64,000 nt of DNA from Welwitschia mirabilis (taxonomy: Eukaryota; Gnetophyta; Gnetopsida; Welwitschiales): assembly GCA_051453625.1 (NCBI GenBank), contig JBOZIK010000001.1, positions 130,572,720 to 130,636,719 on the forward strand, given 5' to 3'. The first letter of the stretch is position 1. Every line of letters starts with the position of its first letter. The notes beneath the pieces are model-generated. The model searched no databases and had not been told where the DNA came from. It worked only from the letters and a program-made list of their open reading frames with translations. The position numbers and the translations under genes were made by a program. Of the stretch, positions 12,200 to 24,999 are shown one piece after another.

Positions 12200-13732
12200 A
12201 GTGCAAACCCTTATTTTGTTAGCCAAAATTCTAAAGCCATTTTTCCATTAGTTTTTGTTTTTCTTTTTTTGTTTTTTCACTCTCTGTCTTATTTGTTTTG
12301 CATGTAGCTTTTTGTTTTTTTAAAATAATTTTTTTATTTTTCAAGTCAAAAAGAGAGTTCATTTTGCAGGTGAATACTACTATAGTCTTCTTATGCCTAA
12401 AAGTTTGAATGAACTTTACTATTATCATTTTTTCCTCCTCTTTATCTCTTTTTCCTTTGTAATAAATCCTCACCAGCTATTGGAACAATCTGAGCATTAA
12501 GAAAATGAAATAATCCTAAAACTTAGGTATCCATAATAAGAGTATAAACCCTAAACACTTTTCATGATAAACATCTCCAGAAACTGCCAATAGCTACCAA
12601 TAAAAGCTATCAGCTAAGAAGAAGAATTATCTCATAATACCTACACATCTGCTCTTGATTCTTTCTATAAGTTGCACTACAACTTTTCTCCCTGTATCTC
12701 TAAATAAATTTTTACTATTTTACATTTATTCTTTTAAAGTATTTATTCACAATGTTTATTTTTATTTATTGCAAATTTTTTCCCCTTTTTATTCCCCCTC
12801 AAGATTATGCCTTACTCTTGTTTGTAAAACCTTTTATATGTTTTAGTATTTTAGTAGTGCTCCCTTTTTAAGCACTCTGCACATGCTTGAAAATTCAATT
12901 CCATCGAATGAAAACATAGAGGGGCTCTAAAAAACTTCAAGTAATCTAATTATCACTCTTCTACTTTAAAATCCTTCTTTCAACTCTGAAGAAACTTAAT
13001 AGCCTAACATAGCATAATTCACTGGAAATTTAAAAGAGATTTTATTGTATCAATCATAAAAAATTTGAATTTCTTTACTAAAGTTGTTATTACATAATAC
13101 ATTCTCATCATACATTTGGATTGTTCATCCTTTTATTGATTAGATGTCTCTAACTACCCTTATCATTTTGATGCCTCTCTAAGTAATTAAAGTGAATAAC
13201 TTTACTAGTGATAGATTTATTTGGGTAACTTTTTTTTATCATCTTCTTTATTTATCATATCAACACCTTTTAACCTCTTTAAAGCTATGACAACCAGAGT
13301 TGAGCCTTACACTAGAGGATTTTTGAAACATCCATCTATAGGTTTAAAATAGTATAGACATTCCAATTATTTTTAGGAGACATTAAAATAACATAAAATA
13401 TCTTACTCAAACTATCAATATTAAGAGCTAATTCCTTCTCTTTTGGTTAATATTTTTATGTCTTTAGATTTTTTATTTAGTTCATATACATATTTTATTT
13501 TTGAGATAGGATTTTTTTCCTATGTTTTATGCATATGTAAAATTGCTTAAAGTTTTATGATATTTTTAGGTAAGCCTATTCTTATGTAATTTGCCCCAAG
13601 CTTTTAGCTTGCTTTTACACATAAGCAATTTTTTTGCTTATTGTTTAACAACTTTTATGGGTATTTTTCAAGTCATTGTAAGCTCAAATATTTTTCTTGT
13701 ATCAAGTCAAGTGGGAATATGACATAAGATTC

Positions 13733-13836
13733 ACTTGGTTTGATTTTTTATGTAGATCTCTTTTCACTTATATTTTGGATAGATTAAGTTGGGATGCGGA
13801 GTAAGATCCGCATAACTTAAATATATCAAACCAAGT
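13733..13836. repeat. Nested inverted repeat (foldback)
   Basis: The outer arms are a perfect 12-bp inverted repeat, ACTTGGTTTGAT (13733-13744) and ATCAAACCAAGT (13825-13836). An inner stem pairs TTAAGTT and ATGCGGA (13784-13790, 13794-13800) with TCCGCAT and AACTTAA (13807-13820), leaving a 6-base loop and a 3-base bulge. It could be a small MITE-like element or part of a larger foldback; no flanking duplication was identified. Confidence 0.6.
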
Positions 13837-16451
13837 CTCTTTTTTCACCTTTGTCTTGCTTTTTTTCATTTAATACCATCTGAAATTTTAATTTCATTTA
13901 AGCCTTAAAATTAAAAATTATTCAATCCTTAAATACATTATGTTATTCACTTGTATTGAGTCTTAAATAATGGGATGCACAAGAAGTATTACATAGACAT
14001 AGAGCTACGTTAGATTATGTCATCCTATAAGATTATTATTTAGTTTTTAATTAACATAAGTACATAGCTTGAGTCATATAGAAAGCCATCTTTCTCTTAA
14101 ACAAAAACATCCTAAGCATCTCTAGGTCTAAATTAAATTCCTATGCATGCTTTGATAATTAATGACGTATTGAGTTAAGATCAAAGACATAGTGGTAGGA
14201 TCTATTTGGATTTCATCAATAAGTTATTTAAATGTACTCTATTAAAATTAATAATTTGAAGTATAAGTAGGTTATCAAACATTGCGTTGTACACTTTTTT
14301 AAGATGGGTATATAATTAAGGTAATTGAAATTGGCTAATGACTTAGACATTTGAGTAAAGTAATACATACTTGATCTATTTTCTATTTTTAATACCTTTG
14401 GAAGGGACATGGTTACTTCTTGGATTAGAAGAAAGACTTTAAACTAACAAAGTTTCACTTAACGATCTAATAATTTAGACCCCTTGCATGAAAACTTATC
14501 ACGTTTACAAAATTATTTTGATCAAAATTTATTTTGTCTTCCTTCACACATGCAATAATATCTTTTTGTTTTTCTTTATGGTTTACTTTGTTATTTTATC
14601 GTACTATTATGGATTGAAAAGATTATTCGAATTGTGAATATAAGCAAACTTGCTTTTGAATTGATTGTATCCCTTTGTCATGAATTGGATAGATCTTAAA
14701 CTATGGATGTGAGAAAAATCCCTTTTTAAGTTAGCTATATCATTTTATTTTTTTTCACTGCTTTCTCATGTCGATTAGCAAGTTTTTTTGGTATGTTAAA
14801 TACACAATTTCAACTACAAATGTAAGCAAGATCCATTCAAGAACCTATTATATTTGATAACTTGTCATCTCTTATTTGTTGTCTTTCTAACATGACCACT
14901 TTAAAGTGGAAGTTTTAGATCTTATTAGAATCCTTCACACCATTGATAATAACTAGAATAATGATAAACATAAGTCTCACCCTTTAGGATGATCAAACTT
15001 ATAAGAATTGGCATGAAGATTTCGTGTCCACCATGTACATATATGCTTTTGACATAGATATTTTTTAAGAAAGAAAATGATGCTATTTAGAATTTACATA
15101 AAGAGGATGTTTGAAAGTCCATAGATAATAAGTTGACTGAGATAATGTAAAAATCTATAACTTTATACATAAGACATTTTTAGATTAAAGTAAAATGCTT
15201 TACACCTCTCTTTATTACATTATGTGATATATTATATTTAAAGAATGACTTAGAGCTAATTAATATCATCAAAAGTATGAATATATTATATTATGGAAAA
15301 GGTAATATTTGAAACTTGATTACAAAAATAACTAATATTAAATAAAAGGTTTCTAAATTAAGCCATCAAATCAAGTTTTCATCCATTACATTAACTTAGA
15401 TTTTGTTTAATAACCTAGATTTTTTTATAGGATTTATCTCTATGTAGGTATATTTTATTACTACGCAGTAGTAAATAATTACCTCATGTGATATTTTATA
15501 TGCTTTGTAAGGATTCTATTACCACTAAGTCACAGATCAATTTTTTCAATTTTGTAATGCCACATTCAAAGTTTTACATTCTCATTACATATCTTACCTA
15601 AATAAATATTTTTTTAGCAAACCCCATCCTTTTAATGTTAAATATAATGATAAGTTTAAAGCTCCTTAAAAATAATAATTGACTTATCTACTTAATGACA
15701 TTCGTCTTAATTAAAGAAGAAACCTCATTAAAATGATGTTACTCCAAAGAAGAACACATAATTGTTTGATTAAGAAAGATGAATTCATACTATTGATTAA
15801 TGTTATATATTTTGATATAAAATCAAAGATGCTCCTAAGGTAAATGTATAAGCTAAATGTAGTTACTAATTATTCTTATTCTTTTAATAATGTTTAATAC
15901 TATGAATCCAATGCAATGTTTCAATGTCAGGATTTTGCGTACATGAGTAAAAAATACCTCATGATGAATCTAATATTATATATACTTGTATAACTAGATA
16001 CATGGCTTACAAGCATGACTATTTTGATGATTTCATTATATAGTTTACTCAAGTCTATTTTTTATACAGAACTCTTATTCTTGTTGGAGGACATGACTCA
16101 ATTACATTTATATATTCTCTCTTACATTAAATAGTCTCTCATGTTTTGTATGTCTCCTATTTGAGGTCTTATTTTCTCTATCTTTCCACTATGGCTAGAG
16201 AAGCTTATTTCATTTTCATGACAAATTATTTCATTAATATTTTTTATGTTAATTAGAATCTTATCATGAAAGACTTCATCAATGTAAAATTAATGCATCT
16301 TTAAGAATATGTTGATATGTGAAAACTTACTTGTAATGTTTTACAAGAAGATATTCCCCATGACTATTATGACATGATTGCAATACTATATTATTTTCTC
16401 CATTCCATGTGATTGTTCTTAATGTGAAGTATGTATAATAAGTAAAGCAAC

Positions 16452-16480
16452 ATGACATAGCTTTTTAGCTGCTATGTCAT
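16452..16480. repeat. Perfect 10-bp inverted repeat
   Basis: ATGACATAGC (16452-16461) and GCTATGTCAT (16471-16480) are exact reverse complements around a 9-base loop. It lies just upstream of the recognisable 5' LTR of Athila copy A. It could be a regulatory palindrome of that LTR or chance; no T tract follows that would suggest a terminator. Confidence 0.5.
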
Positions 16481-16549
16481 TATCAATTGGATGCCTTTAA
16501 TCATTCACAATGATCTATGTAGTTCTATATAAGTCTTACTTAATTTCAT

Positions 16550-17344
16550 GATTATGTAACCATCACCTAATGCTATAAGCCAAGATCTTGTAACCACCCT
16601 TCTCCCTTATCTCTCCCTATAAAAGGGTCTTTAACCCTTCATTGTATCATCTTTGGCTTTGGAGAATTGTAGAACCTTGGAACGTCAATTGCAATGGCTT
16701 TTTAAACAACTCTTTAGGGGAGTAAGCTAGTCTTCAATATCACTTGAAGAGTTCTTTAGCATTTTTCTTCCCTTTTTGTAAAGTGTCCTCTCTTTAATAT
16801 ATAAGTTATTTGCCTTTTAGTTTAAATCCTCAATCATTTTATTTTTAAAATGTTTAAAAAGCAACTTAACCATTAAGACTTATTTTCATTGAGTAAGCTC
16901 TTTTAATACTTGATCTAAGCTTTTTAATTTCATGAATTTTAAGTACTAGAATCCTTACTTTTTATTATTACTTTAAGGCTTGGAAGATCAAGTGATAATT
17001 AAGTTCACCATTACTCATATAGTGACTGAGATTATGTTATCATGATCTGAGCCAAAACACTTGATGGTTTTAAGTGTGTTACAAGAAGGTATTTGACAAC
17101 ATTGGAGTGAAGGATTGCTTAAAGAATGAATCGGTGATACCTTAGAACTAGCTTGCTTTCCTTCTCTCTCACATCAAAGTTTCAAAACACAACTATAAAA
17201 TTATTGTTTTTCTCTTTTTTTCTTTTTATTATAACTTAAGATAAGGTTTGTGAAAAATTCTGAAAAATTCTGAATTATTACTCGTGTTATTCCTGAGGAA
17301 GAATGATAACTAGTTTTAAATATGGACATTGTAAAATAATAATA
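16550..17344 (+). mobile_element. 5' LTR (recognisable part) of Athila-like copy A
   Basis: This is homologous to the promoter-proximal and distal parts of the LTRs at 32586-33943, 38674-40000 and 42205-43533. It holds a TATA-like CTATAAAAGGG (about 16618) followed by an 'aacccttcattgtat' block found at the same place in the others, and the conserved phrase around 'catgatctgagcc' (17040-17052). The LTR ends near 17344, directly before the primer-binding site. The first several hundred bases could not be aligned, so the LTR is truncated or has diverged at its 5' side. Confidence 0.65.
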
Positions 17345-18929
17345 GATTTTGGTGTCATTGGTAGAGATAACTGCATGGTAGTAGTTCAAAGGAGTACTAC
17401 TTTTCTTTTTCGCAAGTTTTTATACACAGCTCTATTTTTCTAGTAGTGGGTACTAGTCATTTCAATGATACTCAAACTGGTCTGTTTTTCTTTTTCTTTT
17501 GTATGTTTGTTTAGTTTTCTTTTCAATGATTACTACTAGTCATTCCACTGAACTGTAAACTACTCTAACTTGTTTTAATTTTTGATTTTATTCTAACTTG
17601 TTTTATGTAGGTCTAACATTTTGTTGCAAGTTGCCTTAGAAGTAAATACTTAAAAATTTTTAATTAACTTTATTTACATTGCATATTTGATACTTTCTTT
17701 GTGTTTTCTGGTATCTCTTACAATTTTGTTAATGCTTGGGTTCAATTTCGATCACGTTTTTTGTTTCAATTTAATTTTTCTACAATAACAAAAATTGATG
17801 CACAAGGTGGCTATAAACCTGTCTATAAAATCTAAAATTGTAACTCAAAACCTAACTAGCACTGCCACTTTCCCTTACTGATGCTACCATCCTTTGTAAC
17901 TAGAATGCTCTGAATTTTCACCTGATTCTTTTGTGTAGACCCAAAACCTCTATGACTTGTAGGCTATGTGAAAATCCAACCTGAAACTTACTTGAAACTA
18001 GTCTAAATTTATTCTTGTATGCATTAAAGTCATGAAAAGTCTAAGAGATTAATTCACAACCATATGGACCTCTTTACTAATCATTCATGGAATTAGTATC
18101 TTTCATTGGAAAGGCTCTAAAAAGTTTTCTAGATACTATGGTTATAGAAGTATAGTCGTTGCATATATGCTTCTATTAATATTATAACCATCGAAGTAGA
18201 GCAGAAACCTAAAAGATCTATTAGAAGGAATGACAGAAAAACAAACCCTTATAAGTTAGTTTCAGAATGTGAGAGATTAGATCCCGAAATGAAAACCAAC
18301 CCCCTAAATATTTTCAATAAGAGTAATTTTCCTCATTTTTAAATGATTAAAATAACAATTAATGAGATCTTTCATCCCCACAATAACAGTAGCATGATAT
18401 AAATGACATAATTAGAAAGACATATCTACTTAAAATGTAATAATGTATTTAACAACCTACTAACTTACTTAAGAAGTAGCCAAACAACAAGCTACTATTA
18501 CTGTTGTTGCCAACTCAAACCAACTTAGAAAAATCCTTTGTGATTATCTTCAAAAATAATGCATAGAAACACCCTCATGCATTGTGCTACCATCCATAAA
18601 TCAAAGACTAGAATTTAAGCCTTCAATCCTATAACTTTTATTCCATTTCCATAGATTAGAGTTTGAGAACTTATACCTTCAGCTCAAAGAATTCAACCAT
18701 ATTCTATCAATTGTCCCTCAATATCCAAATACTCATAATGCTCCTAGGCTCATTCTATTTCTCTTTTATTTAAAAGGAAAATTGATATCTTAGTTGTACA
18801 CCTTTAAACCATTTTCGATAAGATCTTGAACTAATCTTAATAAATTCTTAGTCTTGAAATTATTTCTCAATCACAAAATAAATGCCTTAAAAAAAGAAAT
18901 TATGAATTACTGATAAAAGAAACATTCTC

Positions 18930-19700
18930 TGAAGCCCTAGAGAGATTCAAAGCCTTGCTTCAAAAATTCCCCCAACATGGATTCAAGCAAGCGAAGGAGA
19001 TAAGTTTTTCTTAATGGGTTTTCCAACAATATAACCACAAATTAGTTAAGATGATGAGTGGGGAAAACTTCCTTAGCATGTTGTTAGATGAAGTTTTTGA
19101 ATACCTTGAGAGTGTAGCTAAAAGTTTAAAAAACTAGGAGGAGCCCACAAAACCATCTAGATATCACCACTCCATTAGGTGGATAAGCATTTTTAGGATC
19201 CCTAAAAATTTTAAAGTAAATAATAAGATAAATGAACTAGTATGAAGAGTAGAATCATTAACCATCTCACTTTCATCTTCATCTATGTTTGCTAAGCCAA
19301 AATGCTTAATTTACCACATTGATACTCATGAAACAACCAAGTGTCCTTTCATTTCCCTCTTTTAAAACACAGCTAATGATCAAGTAAACATAGTTGAACA
19401 CTAATGGTAAAGTCCTAAAAATGACCTATATCCTAACACATACAACCTCGGGTGGAAGAATCACCCTAGTTTTTCTTATAAGTAATACAATAAAATTAAT
19501 CAACCAAGAAATCCTTTTTCTTCATGCTCATTCCATCCATTTCAATCCAACTACCAAAATTCATCTCCATCTAACCCTTTTTAGAAATTCATAAATAAAT
19601 TCATGAAAAACCAAGTCCAAATTAACTGTAACCATGAATGAATCCTTAAGCAATATGTCTCATCATTAACCAACCTCGAGAAAAACACCTAATTCATATT
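18930..19700 (+). pseudogene. Athila-type gag remnant (copy A)
   Basis: The broken translation keeps the order of the plant Athila capsid domain: ALERFKALLQKFPQHGFKQ, a degraded 'FYNGL' block, then KLVKMMSGENFLSMLLDEVF and EYLESVAKSL. Downstream comes the conserved NTYNLGWKNHPSFSYK block (about 19430-19478) that follows the zinc knuckle in this clade. Stops interrupt it several times. The parallel remnants are at 31060-31950 (+) and 36590-37330 (-). Confidence 0.78.
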
Positions 19701-20299
19701 ATAAATCCTTTAATTAGTCCAACAAAACCAAATCTAGATTTTTCTACCATAAACAAAAGGGAAATAGGCAAACTCCCAATCAGTGCTCAACCAAATCCTA
19801 AAGGAGTAAGATTAGTTGAAGCATGGTTAAGCCACTTCGAGCAAACAAAAGTAATTTAGCTTAGAAATGGATAGAAATTAACCAAGAATTAACATAGAGC
19901 AAGTCTAAGGATGAGGGAAAGATAAAAGAAAAAGAAACAACTCCTTATCAAGAACCTTTATCTTCGCCTAAAGCTTTGAATAAAAAAGCTATTAGACTTA
20001 CAACAATCTTTTCCTACATACAAAGAGCCTTTACTTTTCCCTAATATCTTAGAAAGGAGAACATCAAAAAACAACAACTTGAGGCCTTAGAAAGTTTTTA
20101 AAAATTCAAGATCAACTTGCCTCTCTTAGAAGCGATTAAAAATATGCCCTTCTACATAAAATTCCTTAAAACATTACACTATGAAAAGACACATAAATGT
20201 TACAAGCAAATCCTTCTTAGACCAATAACTAGTGTAATCATTCTAAACTAGTTTCTGCATAAATACAAAGATATAGCTTGCTACACAATAGGCATTACA

Positions 20300-20690
20300 A
20301 TTGGAGATAAAAATATTAAGAAAATCTTATTACATTTGGAAGTAAGTGTCAACATTTTACCCCATTATATTTCCAAAGAACTTGGCTTAAATGATCTTAA
20401 ATGCACTAAAATCCGCTTGTAGTTAGTAGACAATTCCATGGAATCACCCTTAGGAATAGTTAAGGATGTGATAGTTTAAGTTAATAACTGCTATTTCCTA
20501 GTATACTTTATAGTTTTAGAGATGGATACGATAAAACACAATTTAGTATCAATCATTTTAAGAAGTATTTTTCTTGTGACTTCAAATACTTTAATTAATT
20601 ATAGGAATGATCAGATAAAAATATCATTTAGCAATATGACTTTAAACCTAAATATTTTCAATATAATGAAATTACTAGATGATCTTAAAG
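20300..20690 (+). pseudogene. Athila-type aspartic protease remnant (copy A)
   Basis: Retroviral-type protease cleaves the gag-pol polyprotein. Visible blocks are SVNILPHYISKELGLNDLK, SPLGIVKDVIV, YFLVYFIVLEMD and ILRSIFLVTSNTLINYRN, in family order. The active-site block (DLGAS in the clade) reads HLEVS, so the catalytic Asp is lost. From 20522 a 107-codon frame happens to be open through the second half; it starts mid-domain and is not a gene. Confidence 0.8.
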
Positions 20691-22803
20691 AGGCTAGTTG
20701 GGTTAATAAAAATTCTGACTTTGAATTTTCTCCTTCCAAGCCAAATATTTCTCATTCTTTACTATCATTTGATTATCACTTCTCTAACTTTGAATCCAAT
20801 AGTCTCAAAAATAAGTTATCCTACAAAAATGCATGTTTTTCCTAAGGATGATTTTTTTCATAATCATTCCACCACATCATTATTACTTATCCCATCATCC
20901 TTTTAAAACTTGTCCTACACTTAACCCATTTTTAAATCATCTCATTAAGCCCACAAACCATCCACCCCAATCATCTACCTTTGTGTTTCTAAGAATTACT
21001 AATCTAAGTTAATGGCCCTTAATAAAAAATCAATAATAAGTGATCTCATTATCTCCTAAGTAATGGTTAAGATTAAGTTTATTTATGGGTTTTTAAGGAA
21101 AAGTATGCTTATTTTGAGTGTGTTAGTTAAGAATGCATTTATTTAGGACATCTGATTTTAGTGAAAACTTAGTTGAAAAGGTGGGATATACCTTCACATG
21201 TATTCCTTAAGTTTAAAGCCTTTAATGGGGACAAGATTTATCTTGACTAGGCTAATGAGCCAATGACCCCATAAATGTGCATTAAAAAAATGATTATGAA
21301 AAGATAAACAAAAGAGAATAATATATCACTTCTCCAAATTCATATCACATTAATTACTAATTGGGTTTAGTTAACTACACTGGGGCTATGAACTCTCTTT
21401 GGCAATGTAGCTCTAACGATCTCCTTTACGATATAATCAATTGCATTGGGTCTATAAACACTCACTGATAATCCATTATCGATTTCTACATGAAACAACA
21501 TGCTTAACTCTGTTGGTAGAAAATGTCATAACAATAAATGCTCAATGTTTTCAAAGGCTTAATTTAAAGACATATGCAAAGGTAGAAATTAAAAATAAAG
21601 GAATAACAAAGGTTGGAATCTAAGGATTTATGTGAACTGATATCTCTTAACCTTTATAGTTAGGATTCCTTTTGATTTCATAAATTTGTATAAGTTACTT
21701 GGGATTTACTAAAATAAAATTTACAAAAATAAGAGTTATTAACTTAGGAAAGTTTGCTTATTTATTCATCAGTTTTTGGTTAAGTCCTTTAGCACATGTT
21801 TATTTCCATCACCCATTGTGCTTCTTCACTGTTTTCACAAGAAATAATTCCTAAGGCATTAACTATTTTTATGGATTGACATTCCACTTAAATTTTCACT
21901 ATAGCTAGTTTTTCCTTTCTCTTAGCTTAGTTACACCACTTTGCATGGCTTTCAATAAAAGAACTCTTCATGATTTTTCAAAGGCTTATGTTCTTAAATG
22001 ACTTAAATGTTTTTTACTATAAACTTTAAGGAAAAAGTTACATTTTGGTTAGGGAGTATGGCATCTAGTTTTAATGTCAAACTTTTTTATTTTGATGCTT
22101 TAATTGGAAACAAGTATTTATAAAATTTTCAAAGTTTTATCACTCGCACACTTGATAGCTTTTTACATTGACAATTTTTCCATGTTTAACCATTTCATTT
22201 TCAACTTTTTTCTAAGCCACTAGCAAAAGACTGATTAGGGGGTACATTAACATGTAAAAATTAACATTATGATCAAGTTAAATAACTAATTAATCTTAAT
22301 GAAAGACATTAATATAATTGATTTAACCATAAAAACATATCTTCTATTGATTTTTATAATAATTATGAACTTATCTAATGGACCATACATTTTTAGATTA
22401 ATTATGATAAATTGAAAGACATCACTTAAAATGAAGATTATCAGAGCTAATACACCAATGTTGTGTCTAAGACCATTGGCACCACTAGTCTTTCTACCTC
22501 AATTACCTTCAAACTCATGTTTCGGTCTTGTCATGAAAGACTAAAATAGACGTAGTTATGTCTTCAATCCAATTCCACATAAAAATTAACTTATACTATT
22601 AATGACACATGGCAGTGATGATGAGGGCTCACAAAGCAATAGTTAGTAGGGTTAAGTAGGATGACAGTGGAGACACATGACTGTGATAATAGTTGGTAGT
22701 ATCATCAATATTCAAGAGCAATTGATGTTATCATAAGAATCTCTAGCAACTAGGAAAAAAAACAAGTTGTTCTAATTAATATCATAATTATGCAATTGTC
22801 CAC

Positions 22804-23593
22804 NNNNNNNNNNNNNNNNNNNNNNNNNNNNNNNNNNNNNNNNNNNNNNNNNNNNNNNNNNNNNNNNNNNNNNNNNNNNNNNNNNNNNNNNNNNNNNNNN
22901 NNNNNNNNNNNNNNNNNNNNNNNNNNNNNNNNNNNNNNNNNNNNNNNNNNNNNNNNNNNNNNNNNNNNNNNNNNNNNNNNNNNNNNNNNNNNNNNNNNNN
23001 NNNNNNNNNNNNNNNNNNNNNNNNNNNNNNNNNNNNNNNNNNNNNNNNNNNNNNNNNNNNNNNNNNNNNNNNNNNNNNNNNNNNNNNNNNNNNNNNNNNN
23101 NNNNNNNNNNNNNNNNNNNNNNNNNNNNNNNNNNNNNNNNNNNNNNNNNNNNNNNNNNNNNNNNNNNNNNNNNNNNNNNNNNNNNNNNNNNNNNNNNNNN
23201 NNNNNNNNNNNNNNNNNNNNNNNNNNNNNNNNNNNNNNNNNNNNNNNNNNNNNNNNNNNNNNNNNNNNNNNNNNNNNNNNNNNNNNNNNNNNNNNNNNNN
23301 NNNNNNNNNNNNNNNNNNNNNNNNNNNNNNNNNNNNNNNNNNNNNNNNNNNNNNNNNNNNNNNNNNNNNNNNNNNNNNNNNNNNNNNNNNNNNNNNNNNN
23401 NNNNNNNNNNNNNNNNNNNNNNNNNNNNNNNNNNNNNNNNNNNNNNNNNNNNNNNNNNNNNNNNNNNNNNNNNNNNNNNNNNNNNNNNNNNNNNNNNNNN
23501 NNNNNNNNNNNNNNNNNNNNNNNNNNNNNNNNNNNNNNNNNNNNNNNNNNNNNNNNNNNNNNNNNNNNNNNNNNNNNNNNNNNNNNNNNNNNN
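22804..23593. other. Assembly gap (790 N) inside an LTR
   Basis: The gap sits where the other LTRs carry their TATA region and short tandem repeats. Judged from LTR length, the gap size is probably overestimated. Confidence 0.9.
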
Positions 23594-23963
23594 TTTAATA
23601 CATGATTTCTTTATCTTTTATTTCAAATCATAAGTCATTTTATATTTGAAATGTTTAGGAATCATTAAGACCTATTTTCATTTGAGTAAGCTCTTGAAAA
23701 ACTTGATTTAAGTCTTTTAATTTTATGAATTTTAAGTACTAATATGCTTATTTTTAATTATTACTTTAAGGGCTTAGAAGATAAGTGGCAATTGAGTTTA
23801 CCATTACTTAAATGGTGAATGAGATTACGTCATCATGATTTGAGCCAAAATACTTAATGGTTTAAGTGTGTTATAGAAAGGCATTGGACAACATTGGAGT
23901 GAAGGATTACTTGAAAGACGAATCAGTGATATGTTGGAGCTAGATTGCTTCCCTCCTATTTTA

Positions 23964-24169
23964 ATTCAAAGTCTTAAAACACAACTTGAAAATCACACCT
24001 TTTATCTTTTCTTGTTNNNNNNNNNNNNNNNNNNNNNNNNNNNNNNNNNNNNNNNNNNNNNNNNNNNNNNNNNNNNNNNNNNNNNNNNNNNNNNNNNNNN
24101 NNNNNNNNNNNNNNNNATTCAAAGTCTTAAAACACAACTTGAAAATCACACCTTTTATCTTTTCTTGTT
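23964..24169 (+). repeat. 53-bp exact duplication flanking a 100-N gap
   Basis: Bases 23964-24016 and 24117-24169 are identical, and the 100-N gap (24017-24116) lies exactly between them. The other LTR copies show this segment once. This is the signature of two overlapping contig ends that were scaffolded instead of merged, so the gap is probably not real. Confidence 0.9.
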
Positions 24170-24295
24170 TTTATTATAATTTGCACTTAAGATAAATTTA
24201 TGTAAACTTATAAACCACTACCCACGTTATCTCTAAAAAAGAATGATAACTAAGTGCAAACTTAGTTTTAAATCTGGACATTATAAAACAACGCA

Positions 24296-24999
24296 TAATA
24301 GTACATCTTTGCCTAGTACTAGAAGATTTGTAGCATATTTTTCTCTAGCATTATAAGATTTGTAATGCAATAATAAATATAATTTCTATAAGATGTGTAG
24401 TTATAATCTAACTACTTCTCTATGAAGTAATTCCCTACAATGGTAACTCCTTTATTAAGGAGGTTTTTTTTTGTAGGTCTCATTCCCAAGGTTTTCATTA
24501 GGGAAATTTGATTTTATTATTAATGGGGGGATTACTAAGTAATAATAAGATGATTTTTTATTCTACACTTTGAGTAAAAAGTTACCCCTAGTGAAGTTCA
24601 ATTTTAGGAGTATTTTCCTTTAAAGAAATCTTTGTAATTTATAAGATAGAAAGAGAAAAGTTAAGAAGTTGCTTCAAAAGTTATCTTACTCTTATTACTT
24701 TTACTATCAAAGAAATTTTCCACCTTAAGAGAATGATAATATAAGGATTTACATGGTCCCTATAAGACATCTAATCTAAGTTTCTTTTTCTCCTAATGTT
24801 TGAGATACAACTCGATTATGCTTATGTCTATAGATTTTTTAAAAGAAATGCAAGATCATCCTAGTTGATATATATCTTATGCAATTGAGTCTAACTTTGA
24901 CTAATACTATCTAGAACTTATGTTATAGATAGGTTCCCAGAGCCATTCTTGCACAGGGATAGTGTTGATAGAAATCGAGAAAGTGATTAAAGTGATTTC
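24296..24999. other. Intergenic DNA, no gene recognised
   Basis: Nothing coding is seen. The stretch 24560-24680 resembles 11850-11960, pointing to a dispersed repeat of unknown class. Confidence 0.4.

Larger units (their letters stand above)
12200..16540. other. Long AT-rich stretch, no gene recognised
   Basis: I find no protein motif, RNA gene or complete element. Frames at 12231-12473 (-), 12655-12846 (+) and 14228-14410 (-) are low-complexity or motif-free. The only structures I can point to are the foldbacks at 13733-13836 and 16452-16480, listed separately. The 5' limit of Athila copy A probably lies inside 15900-16540 but is not readable. Confidence 0.4.
17345..22242 (+). mobile_element. 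Athila-like copy A, internal region (gag-protease only)
   Basis: The order is: primer-binding site (17347-17366, TTTTGGTGTCATTGGTAGAG, a transition-decayed form of the tRNA-Asp-type TGGCGCCGTTGCCGGGGA), an untranslated leader with short repeats, a gag remnant (18930-19700), a protease remnant (20300-20690), a short tail block and the 3' non-coding region, then the purine tract GATTAGGGGG just before the 3' LTR. The interior is about 4.9 kb, and I see no reverse transcriptase, RNase H or integrase core. Copies B and C share this layout, so I infer a non-autonomous family rather than a private deletion. Confidence 0.75.
22243..24295 (+). mobile_element. 3' LTR of Athila-like copy A (contains two gaps)
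   Basis: It starts near 22243 after the purine tract with the family start '..TTAACATGTAAAAATTAAC' and ends near 24295 (ACGCA), aligning with the other LTRs. The familiar 'gagattacgtcatcatgatt' block is at 23820-23839. Known bases total about 1.1 kb, against about 1.33-1.36 kb in copy B, so only about 250 bp should be missing although the first gap holds 790 N. Confidence 0.7.

Noticed and set aside
20522-20906. Two overlapping open frames that could be a small gene
   Set aside because: The first is the second half of an Athila protease; the second is its shifted shadow. Homologous dead segments occur in copies B and C.
22790-23605. 271-codon open frame
   Set aside because: It consists almost wholly of N; the translation is meaningless.
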